64,000 nucleotides of DNA. Source: Bacteriovoracaceae bacterium (GTDB taxonomy: Bacteria > Bdellovibrionota > Bacteriovoracia > Bacteriovoracales > Bacteriovoracaceae). The position numbers were made by a program, and so were the translations under genes. Below are positions 8,624 to 17,838 of the stretch, in pieces. The stretch spans positions 124,001 to 188,000 of the forward strand of contig CANFVK010000001.1 of the NCBI GenBank assembly GCA_947450475.1, given 5' to 3'. The notes beneath the pieces were generated by a model. The model was not told the DNA's origin and did no database searches. It saw only the letters and a list, made by a program, of their open reading frames with translations. How positions within the stretch are numbered: position 1 is the stretch's first letter; the number at the start of each line of letters is the position of its first letter.

Positions 8624-8989
8624 TTAATATCTTCCGCCGCCGCCGCCGCGAGATCCACGATCTCCACCGCCACGGTTACCACCGCCGCCGCCGAAGCCGC
8701 CTCTTCCGCCGCCGAACCCACCGCCGCGAGATTCTCTCTCAGGTTGTGGCTTAGCTTCAGAAACTCTTAACGAACGTCCTTCGTACTCTTGACCATCCAA
8801 TTGAGATACAGCAGATTGAGCAGCATCATCTGAATCCATTTCAACAAAACCGAAGCCTTTGCTTCTTCCTGTTTCACGATCAATGATGATTTTCACCGAT
8901 GCAACTGATCCAGCAGATGAGAAATGATTCTTTAATCCATCTTCTGTAGCAGAATAAGGAAGGTTTCCAACGTACAACTTAGTAGCCAT
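8624..8989 (-). CDS. RRM RNA-binding protein with Gly-rich tail
   Basis: 121 residues. Residues 1-80 form one RNA-recognition motif: RNP2 is LYVGNL (4-9) and RNP1 is KGFGFVEM (about 44-51). Residues 85-121 are Gly/Arg-rich (repeated GGG, GGR, GGN, SRGGG), giving a local GC-rich patch in an AT-rich genome. This architecture matches the cyanobacterial Rbp/plant GRP type of RNA chaperone, often cold-induced. GGAG lies just upstream of the ATG at 8989 across a T-run. It is monocistronic with its own promoter and terminator. Target RNAs are unknown. Confidence 0.93.
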   Translation of the reverse strand: MATKLYVGNLPYSATEDGLKNHFSSAGSVASVKIIIDRETGRSKGFGFVEMDSDDAAQSAVSQLDGQEYEGRSLRVSEAKPQPERESRGGGFGGGRGGFGGGGGNRGGGDRGSRGGGGGRY

Positions 8990-9054
8990 AAAAAAAACTC
9001 CAAAAAAAGGTCGAAAGACTTAACGCTTAGGACCGAGTAACTATTAGGCATAAG

Positions 9055-9082
9055 GTATAACACATCTATGCGTTATTACCAA
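9055..9082 (-). promoter_or_regulatory. Probable sigma70 promoter of the RRM gene
   Basis: On the minus strand TTGGTA (9082-9077) and TTATAC (9060-9055) are separated by 16 bases. Transcription from here would give a leader of about 55-60 bases ahead of the RRM gene. Predicted from consensus only. Confidence 0.4.
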
Positions 9083-9173
9083 ATATAAAAATAGATAAAT
9101 ATTGTGATGGCGCTACGCGTTTTAGTATGAGCTAGATTAGAATATTGGTAAATGAAATTCAGCGAGGAAGTTA

Positions 9174-10835
9174 ATGGAAAATATCTGGACTAAGCATTAC
9201 CAAAATGGCGTTCCCTTTAAGATTGATGAGCTCATGGAGAAATACCAAAGCGTTGCAGATGTTCTCGATGAAAGTTTTAAGGATTATTCTCAGCGTCCAG
9301 CTTTTCACTGTATGGGTAAAAGCCTTACCTATAGTGAAATTGATCTTTTGAGCCGTAAATTTGCTAGCTACCTTCAGCACCAAGTGGGTCTACGCAAGGG
9401 CGATCGAGTGGCAATTATGCTACCTAATATTCTTCAGTATCCCGTCGCTCTCTTTGGAATTCTGCGAGCTGGAATGGTTGTGGTTAATGTAAATCCGCTT
9501 TACACAGCTAGAGAGTTAGAACACCAATTGAAAGATTCAGGGGCAAAGACCATAATCATTTTTGAAAGTGCTTGCCATACTCTCGAAGCCATTTTGAGCA
9601 AGACGGAAGTCAAGCATGTTATTACAACTTCGATTGGTGGAATGCTAGGATTTCCAAAATCTCTACTTGTTGATTTGGTCATTAAGCATGTCAAAAAAAT
9701 GGTTCCAGCATGGAAAATAGATAAGGCCATAAGCTTCAGTCAAGCACTTAGGATTGGCGATGAAGCGACTTTTCTTAAACCTTCCATCGCACAAAGTGAT
9801 ATCGCTTTTTTGCAATATACAGGAGGAACCACAGGTGTAGCCAAGGGTGCTATTCTTACGCATAAAAATATTGTTGCGAATATTTGTCAGGCCAGAGCCT
9901 GGCTTTCTCCTATTTTAGTAAAGGGAGAAGAAATAATTATTTCGCCATTGCCTCTTTATCATATTTTCTCATTAACTGTTTCATGTGTCTTTGCGACAGT
10001 TGGAGGAGTCAACGTATTGGTGACTAACCCAAGAGATTTACCTGGCTTCATCAAAGAATTAAAAAAATGGAAATTTACAGTTATTACCGGAGTCAATACC
10101 CTCTTTAATGGTTTATTAAATAATCCAAAATTCAAAGAAGTCGATTTTTCTTCAACCAAAATTTGTCTTGGAGGAGGGATGGCTGTCCAAAAAGCCGTTG
10201 CAGAAAGATGGCAAAGTGTGACGGGAAAAGTTTTGATAGAGGCCTATGGTTTAACTGAGACATCTCCAGCTGCTTGTATAAATCCACTTGATATAAAAGC
10301 GTTTAATGGCTTTATAGGATTACCAATATCATCTACTGATGTCGTAATTAAAGACGATGATGGCAAGACTCTGGAAGTTGGAGCGACTGGTGAAATTTGT
10401 ATCAAGGGTCCACAGGTCATGCCTGGCTATTGGCAAAGAGATGATGAAACGGCTAAGGTTATGACAGCAGATGGTTTTTTTAAGTCGGGTGACATTGGAG
10501 TAATGAACAATGATGGCTTTATTAAAATAGTAGATCGGAAAAAAGATATGATCTTAGTTTCGGGGTTTAATGTTTACCCCAATGAGATCGAGGACGTTGT
10601 CAGTCAGCACCCTAAAGTTTTTGAAGTAGCGGCGGTTGGTGTCGCAGACGAAAAAACTACTGAGGCGATAAAGCTTTTTGTTGTGAAAAAAGATCCAACC
10701 CTCACAGCTGAAGAGCTAGTAGCTTTTTGTCGAGAGAATTTGACCAATTACAAAGTTCCCAAGCTGGTAGAATTTAGAACAGAGTTACCAAAAAGTAATG
10801 TGGGGAAAATTTTAAGAAAAGATTTGCGAGTATGA
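9174..10835 (+). CDS. fadD: Long-chain fatty-acid-CoA ligase
   Basis: 553 residues of the ANL superfamily. The AMP-binding P-loop YTGGTTGVAKGAILTHKN sits near residues 218-235, AYGLTETSPA near 355, the hinge SGDIGVMNNDGF with IVDRKKDMILVSGFNVYP near 440-465, and the catalytic Lys in KSNVGKILRKDLR at the C-terminus. The enzyme activates fatty acids to acyl-CoA for beta-oxidation or phospholipid synthesis. The start ATG at 9174 follows GAGGAAG at good spacing. No beta-oxidation genes lie nearby; it appears monocistronic, divergent from the RRM gene and convergent with the next lipoprotein gene. Confidence 0.9.
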   Translation: MENIWTKHYQNGVPFKIDELMEKYQSVADVLDESFKDYSQRPAFHCMGKSLTYSEIDLLSRKFASYLQHQVGLRKGDRVAIMLPNILQYPVALFGILRAGMVVVNVNPLYTARELEHQLKDSGAKTIIIFESACHTLEAILSKTEVKHVITTSIGGMLGFPKSLLVDLVIKHVKKMVPAWKIDKAISFSQALRIGDEATFLKPSIAQSDIAFLQYTGGTTGVAKGAILTHKNIVANICQARAWLSPILVKGEEIIISPLPLYHIFSLTVSCVFATVGGVNVLVTNPRDLPGFIKELKKWKFTVITGVNTLFNGLLNNPKFKEVDFSSTKICLGGGMAVQKAVAERWQSVTGKVLIEAYGLTETSPAACINPLDIKAFNGFIGLPISSTDVVIKDDDGKTLEVGATGEICIKGPQVMPGYWQRDDETAKVMTADGFFKSGDIGVMNNDGFIKIVDRKKDMILVSGFNVYPNEIEDVVSQHPKVFEVAAVGVADEKTTEAIKLFVVKKDPTLTAEELVAFCRENLTNYKVPKLVEFRTELPKSNVGKILRKDLRV

Positions 10836-10842
10836 GTTCCAT

Positions 10843-10881
10843 TCACGTCGAGTAGATTACTGTAACAACTCCTCGACGTGA
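10843..10881. repeat. Inverted repeat at a convergent junction
   Basis: A perfect 10-base inverted repeat TCACGTCGAG (10843-10852) / CTCGACGTGA (10872-10881) with a 19-base loop. It spans the stop of the lipoprotein gene that ends at 10857 and begins 8 bases after fadD ends. No T-run follows on either strand, so it is not a classical terminator; it could protect 3' ends of both transcripts. Confidence 0.45.
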
Positions 10882-12224
10882 GCCTCGATCACTTTAGAAT
10901 TTTCAGCAGCTTTTTCTAATTCAACTTCTTTAGTGTGACCAAGCTGTTCTTCATGGGCCATGTCATCTGGTCCTAGTGAATTTTGTGGTGCTTTCTCACT
11001 GATTTCATCAGAAGTATTTCCATCAAAAGCAAAGTAGCGTTCGACTCCAATTCCAGCGACGACTGTTGAGCCACCAACCAAGGAAGCTTTGAGCGGAGAG
11101 ATCTTAGAGATTTTGGCATAAATGCGTCTTAAGATACCAGTCTTTTCTTTTGCGGTTCCGGTGACTTTACTCAAAAAATAATCTTTCAAAATATCAGTAA
11201 GTTTTAGCAGTGGACCTTTAATTTTCGCGTAAGCGACATCTAGTTTGGTTAGATTGAGGATTTCTCGCATAAAAATCTTATCAGTTATTTTGTAGACGCC
11301 AAAAGTTGAGGGATCAAAATCGGAATTTTTGAACATTTGAGTTAATTTTTCAAGCTCCCTAACTACATCTTCATGAATATTAGGTGCATTTTTTACTTTA
11401 GATTCTAATTCCCGATGAACGATCGTTAACATATCTTCAAGCATGGCTTGACGAAGAATTCTATCCTTAATTTTTCCATCCTTTAGCAATGTTCCATCAA
11501 GTTCGACTAATTCTTTTTTAATTCTATTCATTACGAAGTCGAGATTGCCATCTTCTGCCCGAAGTGAAATGACTTCACTTATCATTTCGCCATTTCGTTT
11601 AAATGTAATTTTTAAATCTTTAGCAGAATCTTTAGGATCAATTTTTAATTTTTTTAATAAATTAAGATTATATTGAAGGGAAATTCGCTCCTCAATCAGA
11701 TCATCTAACTCTTTTTGATAATTAACGAAGGAGTGTTGCCAGCTTTGAATAAGATCAAATGCTTTTGCGGATTCTTTATCAAGTGGTGTTTCTTGATGGG
11801 CAATTTTTTCTAAAATTTTTGCGTACTTTTTGGCCATTGGCACGACATCTTCTTCACTGAATAAATAAAACGCTGGATAGCGGTTATTATTAAAATTTCT
11901 AATAGAGTTATTGAGCGATTTCTTTAAGCGATTAATCCATTCTAATTTAGGATAATGAACTTGAATGATTTTTTCTTTTAAGGTGATGAGTTTCCTTTCT
12001 TCAAGTGCCTTCGCCAGATTTTTTTCATACTTTTTATTTGGAAAAAAGCTCTTTAATAATTCCTTGCAATTTGCATCTGCAGCTCCCGCAGGAAATCGTT
12101 GCTGAAATTGATTATTGGGTCCCATGCTAGAACACGAGGAGATAATTAAGAGCATTAATACAACAGGCAGAAATTTCATACTAAACTTGTCGGCTATGAA
12201 TTGATTTAACTTTAATCTAATCAT
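10857..12224 (-). CDS. Lipoprotein of unknown function, helical
   Basis: 455 residues. A lipobox LIISSC (the Cys near residue 31) follows a hydrophobic run that starts at an internal Met (codon at 12179), so translation may really begin there; neither ATG has a clear binding site. The mature protein is highly charged and mostly helical, with Lys/Glu-rich heptad-like stretches (residues 50-340), then a Gly/Ala/Val hydrophobic segment (SLVGGSTVVAGIGVERYFAF) near residue 390, and an acidic tail. I do not recognise a family. It is divergent from the giant lipoprotein gene, with 70 to 115 bases between, and the two probably share a control region. Confidence 0.7.
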   Translation of the reverse strand: MIRLKLNQFIADKFSMKFLPVVLMLLIISSCSSMGPNNQFQQRFPAGAADANCKELLKSFFPNKKYEKNLAKALEERKLITLKEKIIQVHYPKLEWINRLKKSLNNSIRNFNNNRYPAFYLFSEEDVVPMAKKYAKILEKIAHQETPLDKESAKAFDLIQSWQHSFVNYQKELDDLIEERISLQYNLNLLKKLKIDPKDSAKDLKITFKRNGEMISEVISLRAEDGNLDFVMNRIKKELVELDGTLLKDGKIKDRILRQAMLEDMLTIVHRELESKVKNAPNIHEDVVRELEKLTQMFKNSDFDPSTFGVYKITDKIFMREILNLTKLDVAYAKIKGPLLKLTDILKDYFLSKVTGTAKEKTGILRRIYAKISKISPLKASLVGGSTVVAGIGVERYFAFDGNTSDEISEKAPQNSLGPDDMAHEEQLGHTKEVELEKAAENSKVIEAHVEELLQ

Positions 12225-12294
12225 TTTAATGCTTAAGAAATAACCGACTTAACCGATAGGGAATAAGGAAACCTCCTAAAAAAATGGAGAATGG

Positions 12295-15200
12295 GTGGCA
12301 ATAAATCTTATTTTGATTTTATGTCTTTTACTACAAGCTTGTAGCTTTAAACTACCTCATTGGGATAGAGCTCCATCTTCAATTGCACATTTTAATGAAC
12401 TCAAAAGCCAAATGTCTTTACTAAAAACCAAAGCACTAGGTTCCGAAAGAGAATCTAATTGCTCTAAGGAGCAACTAGATGAAGACTTTGAACACTTAAT
12501 GACTTCTTTAAAAAAAGATTCTTGTTCACAAAATAATTTCACTATAAATAAAGATGAATTTATTCAAAAAAATTGTCCAAAAGTAAAAACAGAAGGATTG
12601 TTTGATAAAATTGTGAGTAAAACTATTCAAGAAGAGAAGGCTAAAAAGCCCTTAAGTTATTTTAACAGTAAGATTGATCCTGAATTTTTAATGTTAACTA
12701 AAGAAGCCCAGATATTTTTAAAACAAGTAAACGCGATAACATTCAATGATCGCTATGATGTTCAAGATCGGGTTGAATTAATTGCTGATTACGTGGAAAA
12801 TGTCCTTTTGCCCATAAGAGACTTGGTTGTAATTAAAAGATCTTACTTGACCAAAGAAAATGACGGTAGTGAGTTTTACAATAATTTGCGTCCTTTACTT
12901 CCCAAAGCATTGACTCAAGATTTGTCAGCTGAGCAATTGGGACTTCTCACGCAGGGACCTGATCCTGCGACGAATCCTTTCTATATGGAGGTAATCGAGT
13001 CCAATGAGCATTATCAGCTGCTCAATTTTTCAGCTACTGATATTATCCGCCACGACGTACTAACATTGCTAAAAGCTCCATCTTCTAAAAATTATGTGCT
13101 TGCACTAAAGTGGATGACGTTGCACATGATGCTTTCGCAAGTTTATCTCTATGATACCATTCTAGAATCCAAGAATAATCTGCATCTGCCTAAATCTTGT
13201 CAAAATCAATTTAATGGTAATTTACCGGCAGAATTTAAATTTAAATTTGAAGAGGGTATTGGGCAGCAGTTTATTGAAAATATTTTGGCTGGTCATGGTC
13301 TTATTTTTAAGAAAGATGATTCAGCTTATCTCGATTATTATATCGATAACGTTAATAAGGATCCCACGCTAGAAGGTTATAGTGGTTTAATACCATTTGA
13401 AAATTATAAAAATGCCAAGATGAGTTTGAAGCATTCTCCTTTAGCACTTCAGCCTCAGTTAGATGATGTTGCTCATTTTCAAACGATACTTTCCATTAAA
13501 TCGTCTGATATTTTTGCAGTATTTAGAGGCAAAATCAAAAAACAAAATATCACGTATGCAGGCAGCGACATTTTTCAAAATATTTTGGGATCATTTAGCT
13601 CAGAAGAGACTGCCGAGATAAAACTTGCCGATGGTACAGTTCAATCAATTTATCCAGGTAAACAAAACCTCTCACCTTATTTACTAGACTTAATGAAAAA
13701 AAATGGATTAACCGACTATACTCAATTGCTTAGTGAGCGGTTGAAGAAAAAATTTGTTGGACGAAAAGCACTTCTTGCTTTTCCTTCTATGTACTCTTCT
13801 CCGGTTTGGCGGGACTGGAGTCTGAAGTTATTGGCAGATACATTTTATCAATACCGTAATTTACCTTTGAACTCTCAACTTCACCAGGTTACAAGAGCAG
13901 CATGCCAAAGAATGGGAAGTTCCGCGTTTACCGATCTTGCCAATATATGTAAAGGTAATGCTGTGGATAATCTTTCCAATGCCTTGAGTGAGTTTCGCTC
14001 AGGAGACAAATATATTCCCACCAGAAGACTTGAGGAAGAACGATTTAAAAAAATGTATCCCATGTTAAATATGATCTGGGATTTTCTTCGCGATCAATCT
14101 GATGTTTTGGCAGAAACTCGTCCCTTTGAGCTAAACTTTCTTCTCGATCAAATGTCTGCAGGTAATCCTTGGGCAAGAATTAAATTAGGTTATATGGTAG
14201 CCCTTGATCAACTTGAACTTCAAAAAGAGGGTATTCCTCCAACCTATGAACTCAATGGGATGTGGATTAAAACAAATGAATCAGCCAAGTGTGACCAAGC
14301 AACAATTGGCATGCAGTACTCAAAAATAAAGGAAGCTGGACATATTTTGGGGCTGGAATTTCCTCTCACCAATAACCATGCTGAAAAAATATTAACTCAT
14401 CCTGAAAAAGAATATATTTGGAAAAATATTATAGAGGATATTAATCATCGCAATGCCCAGCTCTTTAGTGTTACCAGTGGAGACAAAGATTATTACAAGA
14501 TAACAGAAGATTTATCATACAAAACGATCCTCAATCAAAGTATGGCATTAAATGCTGGTGTATTTATCAATGAAAGAACAAAACAAGAGATTGCTGATGT
14601 TTCCCAAAGCACTGAAGCTGAAATTAGTGATTTCTTTCTGAAACTATATAAAGAGAAGAATAATGTTGAAAAACAAAAAAAGCTTTTTGAAGAATTTTCC
14701 AAAGTTAATGGAATAGATAATACTTTTAATTTGAAATTAAATTTCTTAGCGGTAGATGATTCTTTTAAAAAGCCTATATATAAAGATATTTTAAAGCAGG
14801 CTGCACTATCTCGAAAACTTCAAATTCTATCCCACCTGGAAACGTTCTGTTCAATGAATATAAATGATGAAAGAGAGTTTAAAAATATTTTTTATTCAAC
14901 GACAAAAGCTCAAAATGAACTTAATCAAATGGCCGGACTTCCCGCTGTTCCTGAAGGCGTTTTGAAAAAAATCAATGAGATGACTTCCGAGGAATTTAGA
15001 GATATGTGGTGGGGAATTGGATCAGGTGTTGCCGGCATGGCCGCAGTCGTGGTTGGAGGAGCCTGCACTATTGCTTCAGGAGGAATTTGTGCTCCTCTCG
15101 GCGGGGCGATGGCGGTTGCAGGATTGGCTTCATTGGGTATTCAGGTCAAATTAACGACTAATGAATTTGAAAGAAAATTGGATGCAGATGCTTCCGAGAA

Positions 15201-16650
15201 AAAAGTCAAAGTCATGGAAGATTTAGGTTTTTCCAGTATAGGTAGTTCAGAGGAAGTTCATCGTAGTTTTGTTTGGACAGCTTTTGAAGCGATTAGCATT
15301 TTTCCATTAATCGGAGTCGCAACAAAGTCCATGTCATTGGGTCCTAAATTAGTAGCCGTTTCTACTAAATCCATAATGCAGCAAACGGGGAAGACTGCCT
15401 TTCGGGCAGCGGCGAAATCAGCAATTCATGAAGAAGAAGTGAGAGCTGCACGTTATCTTTTAGGGGTAGATAGTGTTTCTAAAAATTTGGGACTAGATAA
15501 AAAATCTCTTGATCTCGCTAAAAGCAAAATAGAAAAAATTCGCAAACTTTATACCATTGGAGAGATTGATCTTCAGACGATGATGTCTAAGATCGCTAAA
15601 GTTATTGATCCCATCAAGCGAGCACAAGTAGCAGTTGCCAAAACTTTTAAAGCTGAATTAGGTAAAGTCGCAGTTAAGGAAAGTACAGACCAGATCAATC
15701 GTCAAACCGCCAAAGTGGTGTCACAGTATTTTGCTGAAAATCCCAAAGATATGCTTCGAATGATTAGAGGCTATTCTGGAGAAAGACTTGATAAGGCTGT
15801 CAGGGTCATGGCCGAGTTAGGGGCTAAAGAGCGAATCGGCAATAGAATACCTATTTATAGCGGAGTCAGGGATTGGTTTTTAAGAATGAGAAATGAATCA
15901 CTTGCCAAAAATGCAGGGAAGATTTTAAGAATAGAAAAAGAACTTTCGACTCTAGGTAATCATCCCGGTTCTTTGGAGACTTTCATTAATAAAAACATAG
16001 AGGACTTAACTGATATCTTTATGGATATTCCGATGAAGAAAAGAGAAATACCCTACATGATACAACTCCAGGGTATGCCTGAATTTAATTTCTTGAAAGG
16101 CAGAAGGATTCCTTTTTTGAGTATTATGTCTGAAGGACAAACGCTCAAAAAAGTTTTTACGGCCCGATCAAGATTGGTTTATGAATCCTTCAAGTCTGAA
16201 GCTCGTGCAACACTTAAACTTAGAAGGTTTGTTCAGTCAGAAACTTCTCTTGGTGCTTTTAAGGCATTTCAATTTTCTCTGGCAGAAGTAGCCAGTCGTA
16301 AAGCAGAGCAGGAGTCCCTTAAAATCCTGGCAGAATATCGAAGCATTGAAGAGCAGTTTGCTCAAAAGCTCTACAAGCAATACCTTACATCAGGTGAAAA
16401 AATGGATTATAAGGTCTTTAAAGAACTTGTAACGAATCCGAAAAGTATAAAAGAAAAAGCAATCGCAGAGGCTATTTGGGAATCTGTTGCGGCCGATGAA
16501 TTAATGGGAATGAAAGATGTCGAAAAATTGGCCCACAAGGCAGTCCAAGAGCTTTCTCAATATAATGACGTTGATACATTTCAACATTTTTTAAATGCCA
16601 TGAAAATTCTCGTCATTAACCGTGAACCTGCAGTCTTAGACATCATGTAA
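12295..16650 (+). CDS. Giant lipoprotein of unknown function (1451 residues)
   Basis: The GTG at 12295 has GGAGAA five to nine bases upstream, and no other in-frame start fits. A short signal peptide ends in the lipobox LLLQAC (Cys16). Residues 20-880 look mostly helical and Lys/Glu-rich without recognisable motifs. A long Gly/Ala-rich hydrophobic segment (GIGSGVAGMAAVVVGGACT and following, about residues 905-950) could be a membrane hairpin, and a second weaker one (FEAISIFPLIGVATKS) is near 1000. The rest is helical. The layout, a lipid anchor with an internal glycine-rich hydrophobic hairpin, recalls membrane-inserting or polymorphic toxin-like proteins, but no such family is recognised. 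Flanked by other exported proteins of unknown function. Confidence 0.75.
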   Translation: MAINLILILCLLLQACSFKLPHWDRAPSSIAHFNELKSQMSLLKTKALGSERESNCSKEQLDEDFEHLMTSLKKDSCSQNNFTINKDEFIQKNCPKVKTEGLFDKIVSKTIQEEKAKKPLSYFNSKIDPEFLMLTKEAQIFLKQVNAITFNDRYDVQDRVELIADYVENVLLPIRDLVVIKRSYLTKENDGSEFYNNLRPLLPKALTQDLSAEQLGLLTQGPDPATNPFYMEVIESNEHYQLLNFSATDIIRHDVLTLLKAPSSKNYVLALKWMTLHMMLSQVYLYDTILESKNNLHLPKSCQNQFNGNLPAEFKFKFEEGIGQQFIENILAGHGLIFKKDDSAYLDYYIDNVNKDPTLEGYSGLIPFENYKNAKMSLKHSPLALQPQLDDVAHFQTILSIKSSDIFAVFRGKIKKQNITYAGSDIFQNILGSFSSEETAEIKLADGTVQSIYPGKQNLSPYLLDLMKKNGLTDYTQLLSERLKKKFVGRKALLAFPSMYSSPVWRDWSLKLLADTFYQYRNLPLNSQLHQVTRAACQRMGSSAFTDLANICKGNAVDNLSNALSEFRSGDKYIPTRRLEEERFKKMYPMLNMIWDFLRDQSDVLAETRPFELNFLLDQMSAGNPWARIKLGYMVALDQLELQKEGIPPTYELNGMWIKTNESAKCDQATIGMQYSKIKEAGHILGLEFPLTNNHAEKILTHPEKEYIWKNIIEDINHRNAQLFSVTSGDKDYYKITEDLSYKTILNQSMALNAGVFINERTKQEIADVSQSTEAEISDFFLKLYKEKNNVEKQKKLFEEFSKVNGIDNTFNLKLNFLAVDDSFKKPIYKDILKQAALSRKLQILSHLETFCSMNINDEREFKNIFYSTTKAQNELNQMAGLPAVPEGVLKKINEMTSEEFRDMWWGIGSGVAGMAAVVVGGACTIASGGICAPLGGAMAVAGLASLGIQVKLTTNEFERKLDADASEKKVKVMEDLGFSSIGSSEEVHRSFVWTAFEAISIFPLIGVATKSMSLGPKLVAVSTKSIMQQTGKTAFRAAAKSAIHEEEVRAARYLLGVDSVSKNLGLDKKSLDLAKSKIEKIRKLYTIGEIDLQTMMSKIAKVIDPIKRAQVAVAKTFKAELGKVAVKESTDQINRQTAKVVSQYFAENPKDMLRMIRGYSGERLDKAVRVMAELGAKERIGNRIPIYSGVRDWFLRMRNESLAKNAGKILRIEKELSTLGNHPGSLETFINKNIEDLTDIFMDIPMKKREIPYMIQLQGMPEFNFLKGRRIPFLSIMSEGQTLKKVFTARSRLVYESFKSEARATLKLRRFVQSETSLGAFKAFQFSLAEVASRKAEQESLKILAEYRSIEEQFAQKLYKQYLTSGEKMDYKVFKELVTNPKSIKEKAIAEAIWESVAADELMGMKDVEKLAHKAVQELSQYNDVDTFQHFLNAMKILVINREPAVLDIM

Positions 16651-17595
16651 TTATTTAAAAAAGCATCTCTTCGACTTCAGGCTTTCAAATTGCTTTAGCA
16701 GATAGTCGTTGCCTTGTGCTTTGTCTTTTAGAGTTCGATAAAAGGCTTCTTCAGTTGAAAGTCCCTCTTTCTGAGAAAGCGAAGCGACTTCTTCCAAAGT
16801 GGAGGTCCAACCATTCATCTCTTGCGGTGATAAGTCATCAATGACGACTTTCCAAAATTTTTGTGGATTTTTTGGATCGATTAAGTTGGTTTTTCCGTTT
16901 CTAGTTGCTAGTTTTTTTACTGACGCAATAAGGGCTTTTTGATCAGGGGTTCCACTTTCAGCAAGACCTAAAAAAAGTGCTAAAGATTTTTCTTCAGAGG
17001 TAGAGACCAGATCTGGCGTAACCTTTGAGTAGTCTCCCATCCCAAGCCTTTTCATTCTCGAAGCAATGAAGGTATTGAGTTCTGCCGGATTTTTAGGAAG
17101 GACTTCATTCAAAACCTTAAGTGAAGATGAGTTTTTAATATTTTCAACTGTAAATTTAAATCCACTCAAGGCTAAATTTTCATTAACACATTCAGTACAA
17201 GTAATAATAATGGATTTTCCATGCCGATTGGCCAGGTAGATTATGTTATTGATGGCCTTTACAACATCTTCTTTTTTAATTTCATTTTCCGACATATCTA
17301 AAAGCACTTGCAATTCTTTTCTCATGTTTGCATCGGCACCTGATACCGGAAGCCTAGATAGAAGTTCCTTTAATTCAACTTTAGTTAATGATTTTTTTGA
17401 GGCTAGAGCGGCAAGCGAAGATGCCACATAACTTTCTACCATTTTGGCATCGGTGCCCTTGATACCATATCTTGCCAATAATTCCACCACGCCACTCTCA
17501 GTGACCATGTAGTCAACTAGTCGCGTGACCCCCGAGCCCGTGGCTCCAAAAGATAAAATCAGCGCTATTGAGGCAATCAGTATTTTTTTTATCAC
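16651..17595 (-). CDS. Secreted protein of unknown family
   Basis: 314 residues with an N-terminal signal peptide (hydrophobic to about residue 20, Gly/Ser-rich cleavage region). The mature part is soluble and predominantly helical, with a pair of close cysteines (IITCTECVNE near 135) and one more at the C-terminus (KRCFFK). No known domain is recognised. Its stop codon directly abuts the stop of the giant lipoprotein gene (TAA|TTA at 16648-16653), so the two are tail to tail with zero spacing. About 240 bases separate its start from the divergent secreted-phosphodiesterase gene. Confidence 0.65.
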   Translation of the reverse strand: MIKKILIASIALILSFGATGSGVTRLVDYMVTESGVVELLARYGIKGTDAKMVESYVASSLAALASKKSLTKVELKELLSRLPVSGADANMRKELQVLLDMSENEIKKEDVVKAINNIIYLANRHGKSIIITCTECVNENLALSGFKFTVENIKNSSSLKVLNEVLPKNPAELNTFIASRMKRLGMGDYSKVTPDLVSTSEEKSLALFLGLAESGTPDQKALIASVKKLATRNGKTNLIDPKNPQKFWKVVIDDLSPQEMNGWTSTLEEVASLSQKEGLSTEEAFYRTLKDKAQGNDYLLKQFESLKSKRCFFK

Positions 17596-17838
17596 CGCTT
17601 TAATCCTGGTTTAACTCTAGGCTTATAAAATAGTCTCATCTCATTATAGATTTCGGAGTTTGTAGCTTTTTCTTTAGGGAACAACTGCCGTTGAGTCATT
17701 CTGCATTAAATTTTAATGACATTATAATTTTCAATGGCTTAGATGTATGTAAAAATGACACCATTTGTTGCGCGACATGGTGAAAAGCGATTAGACTGAT
17801 ACTTATTATTAGCGGGGCTATAAATTTAGGACTGTATT

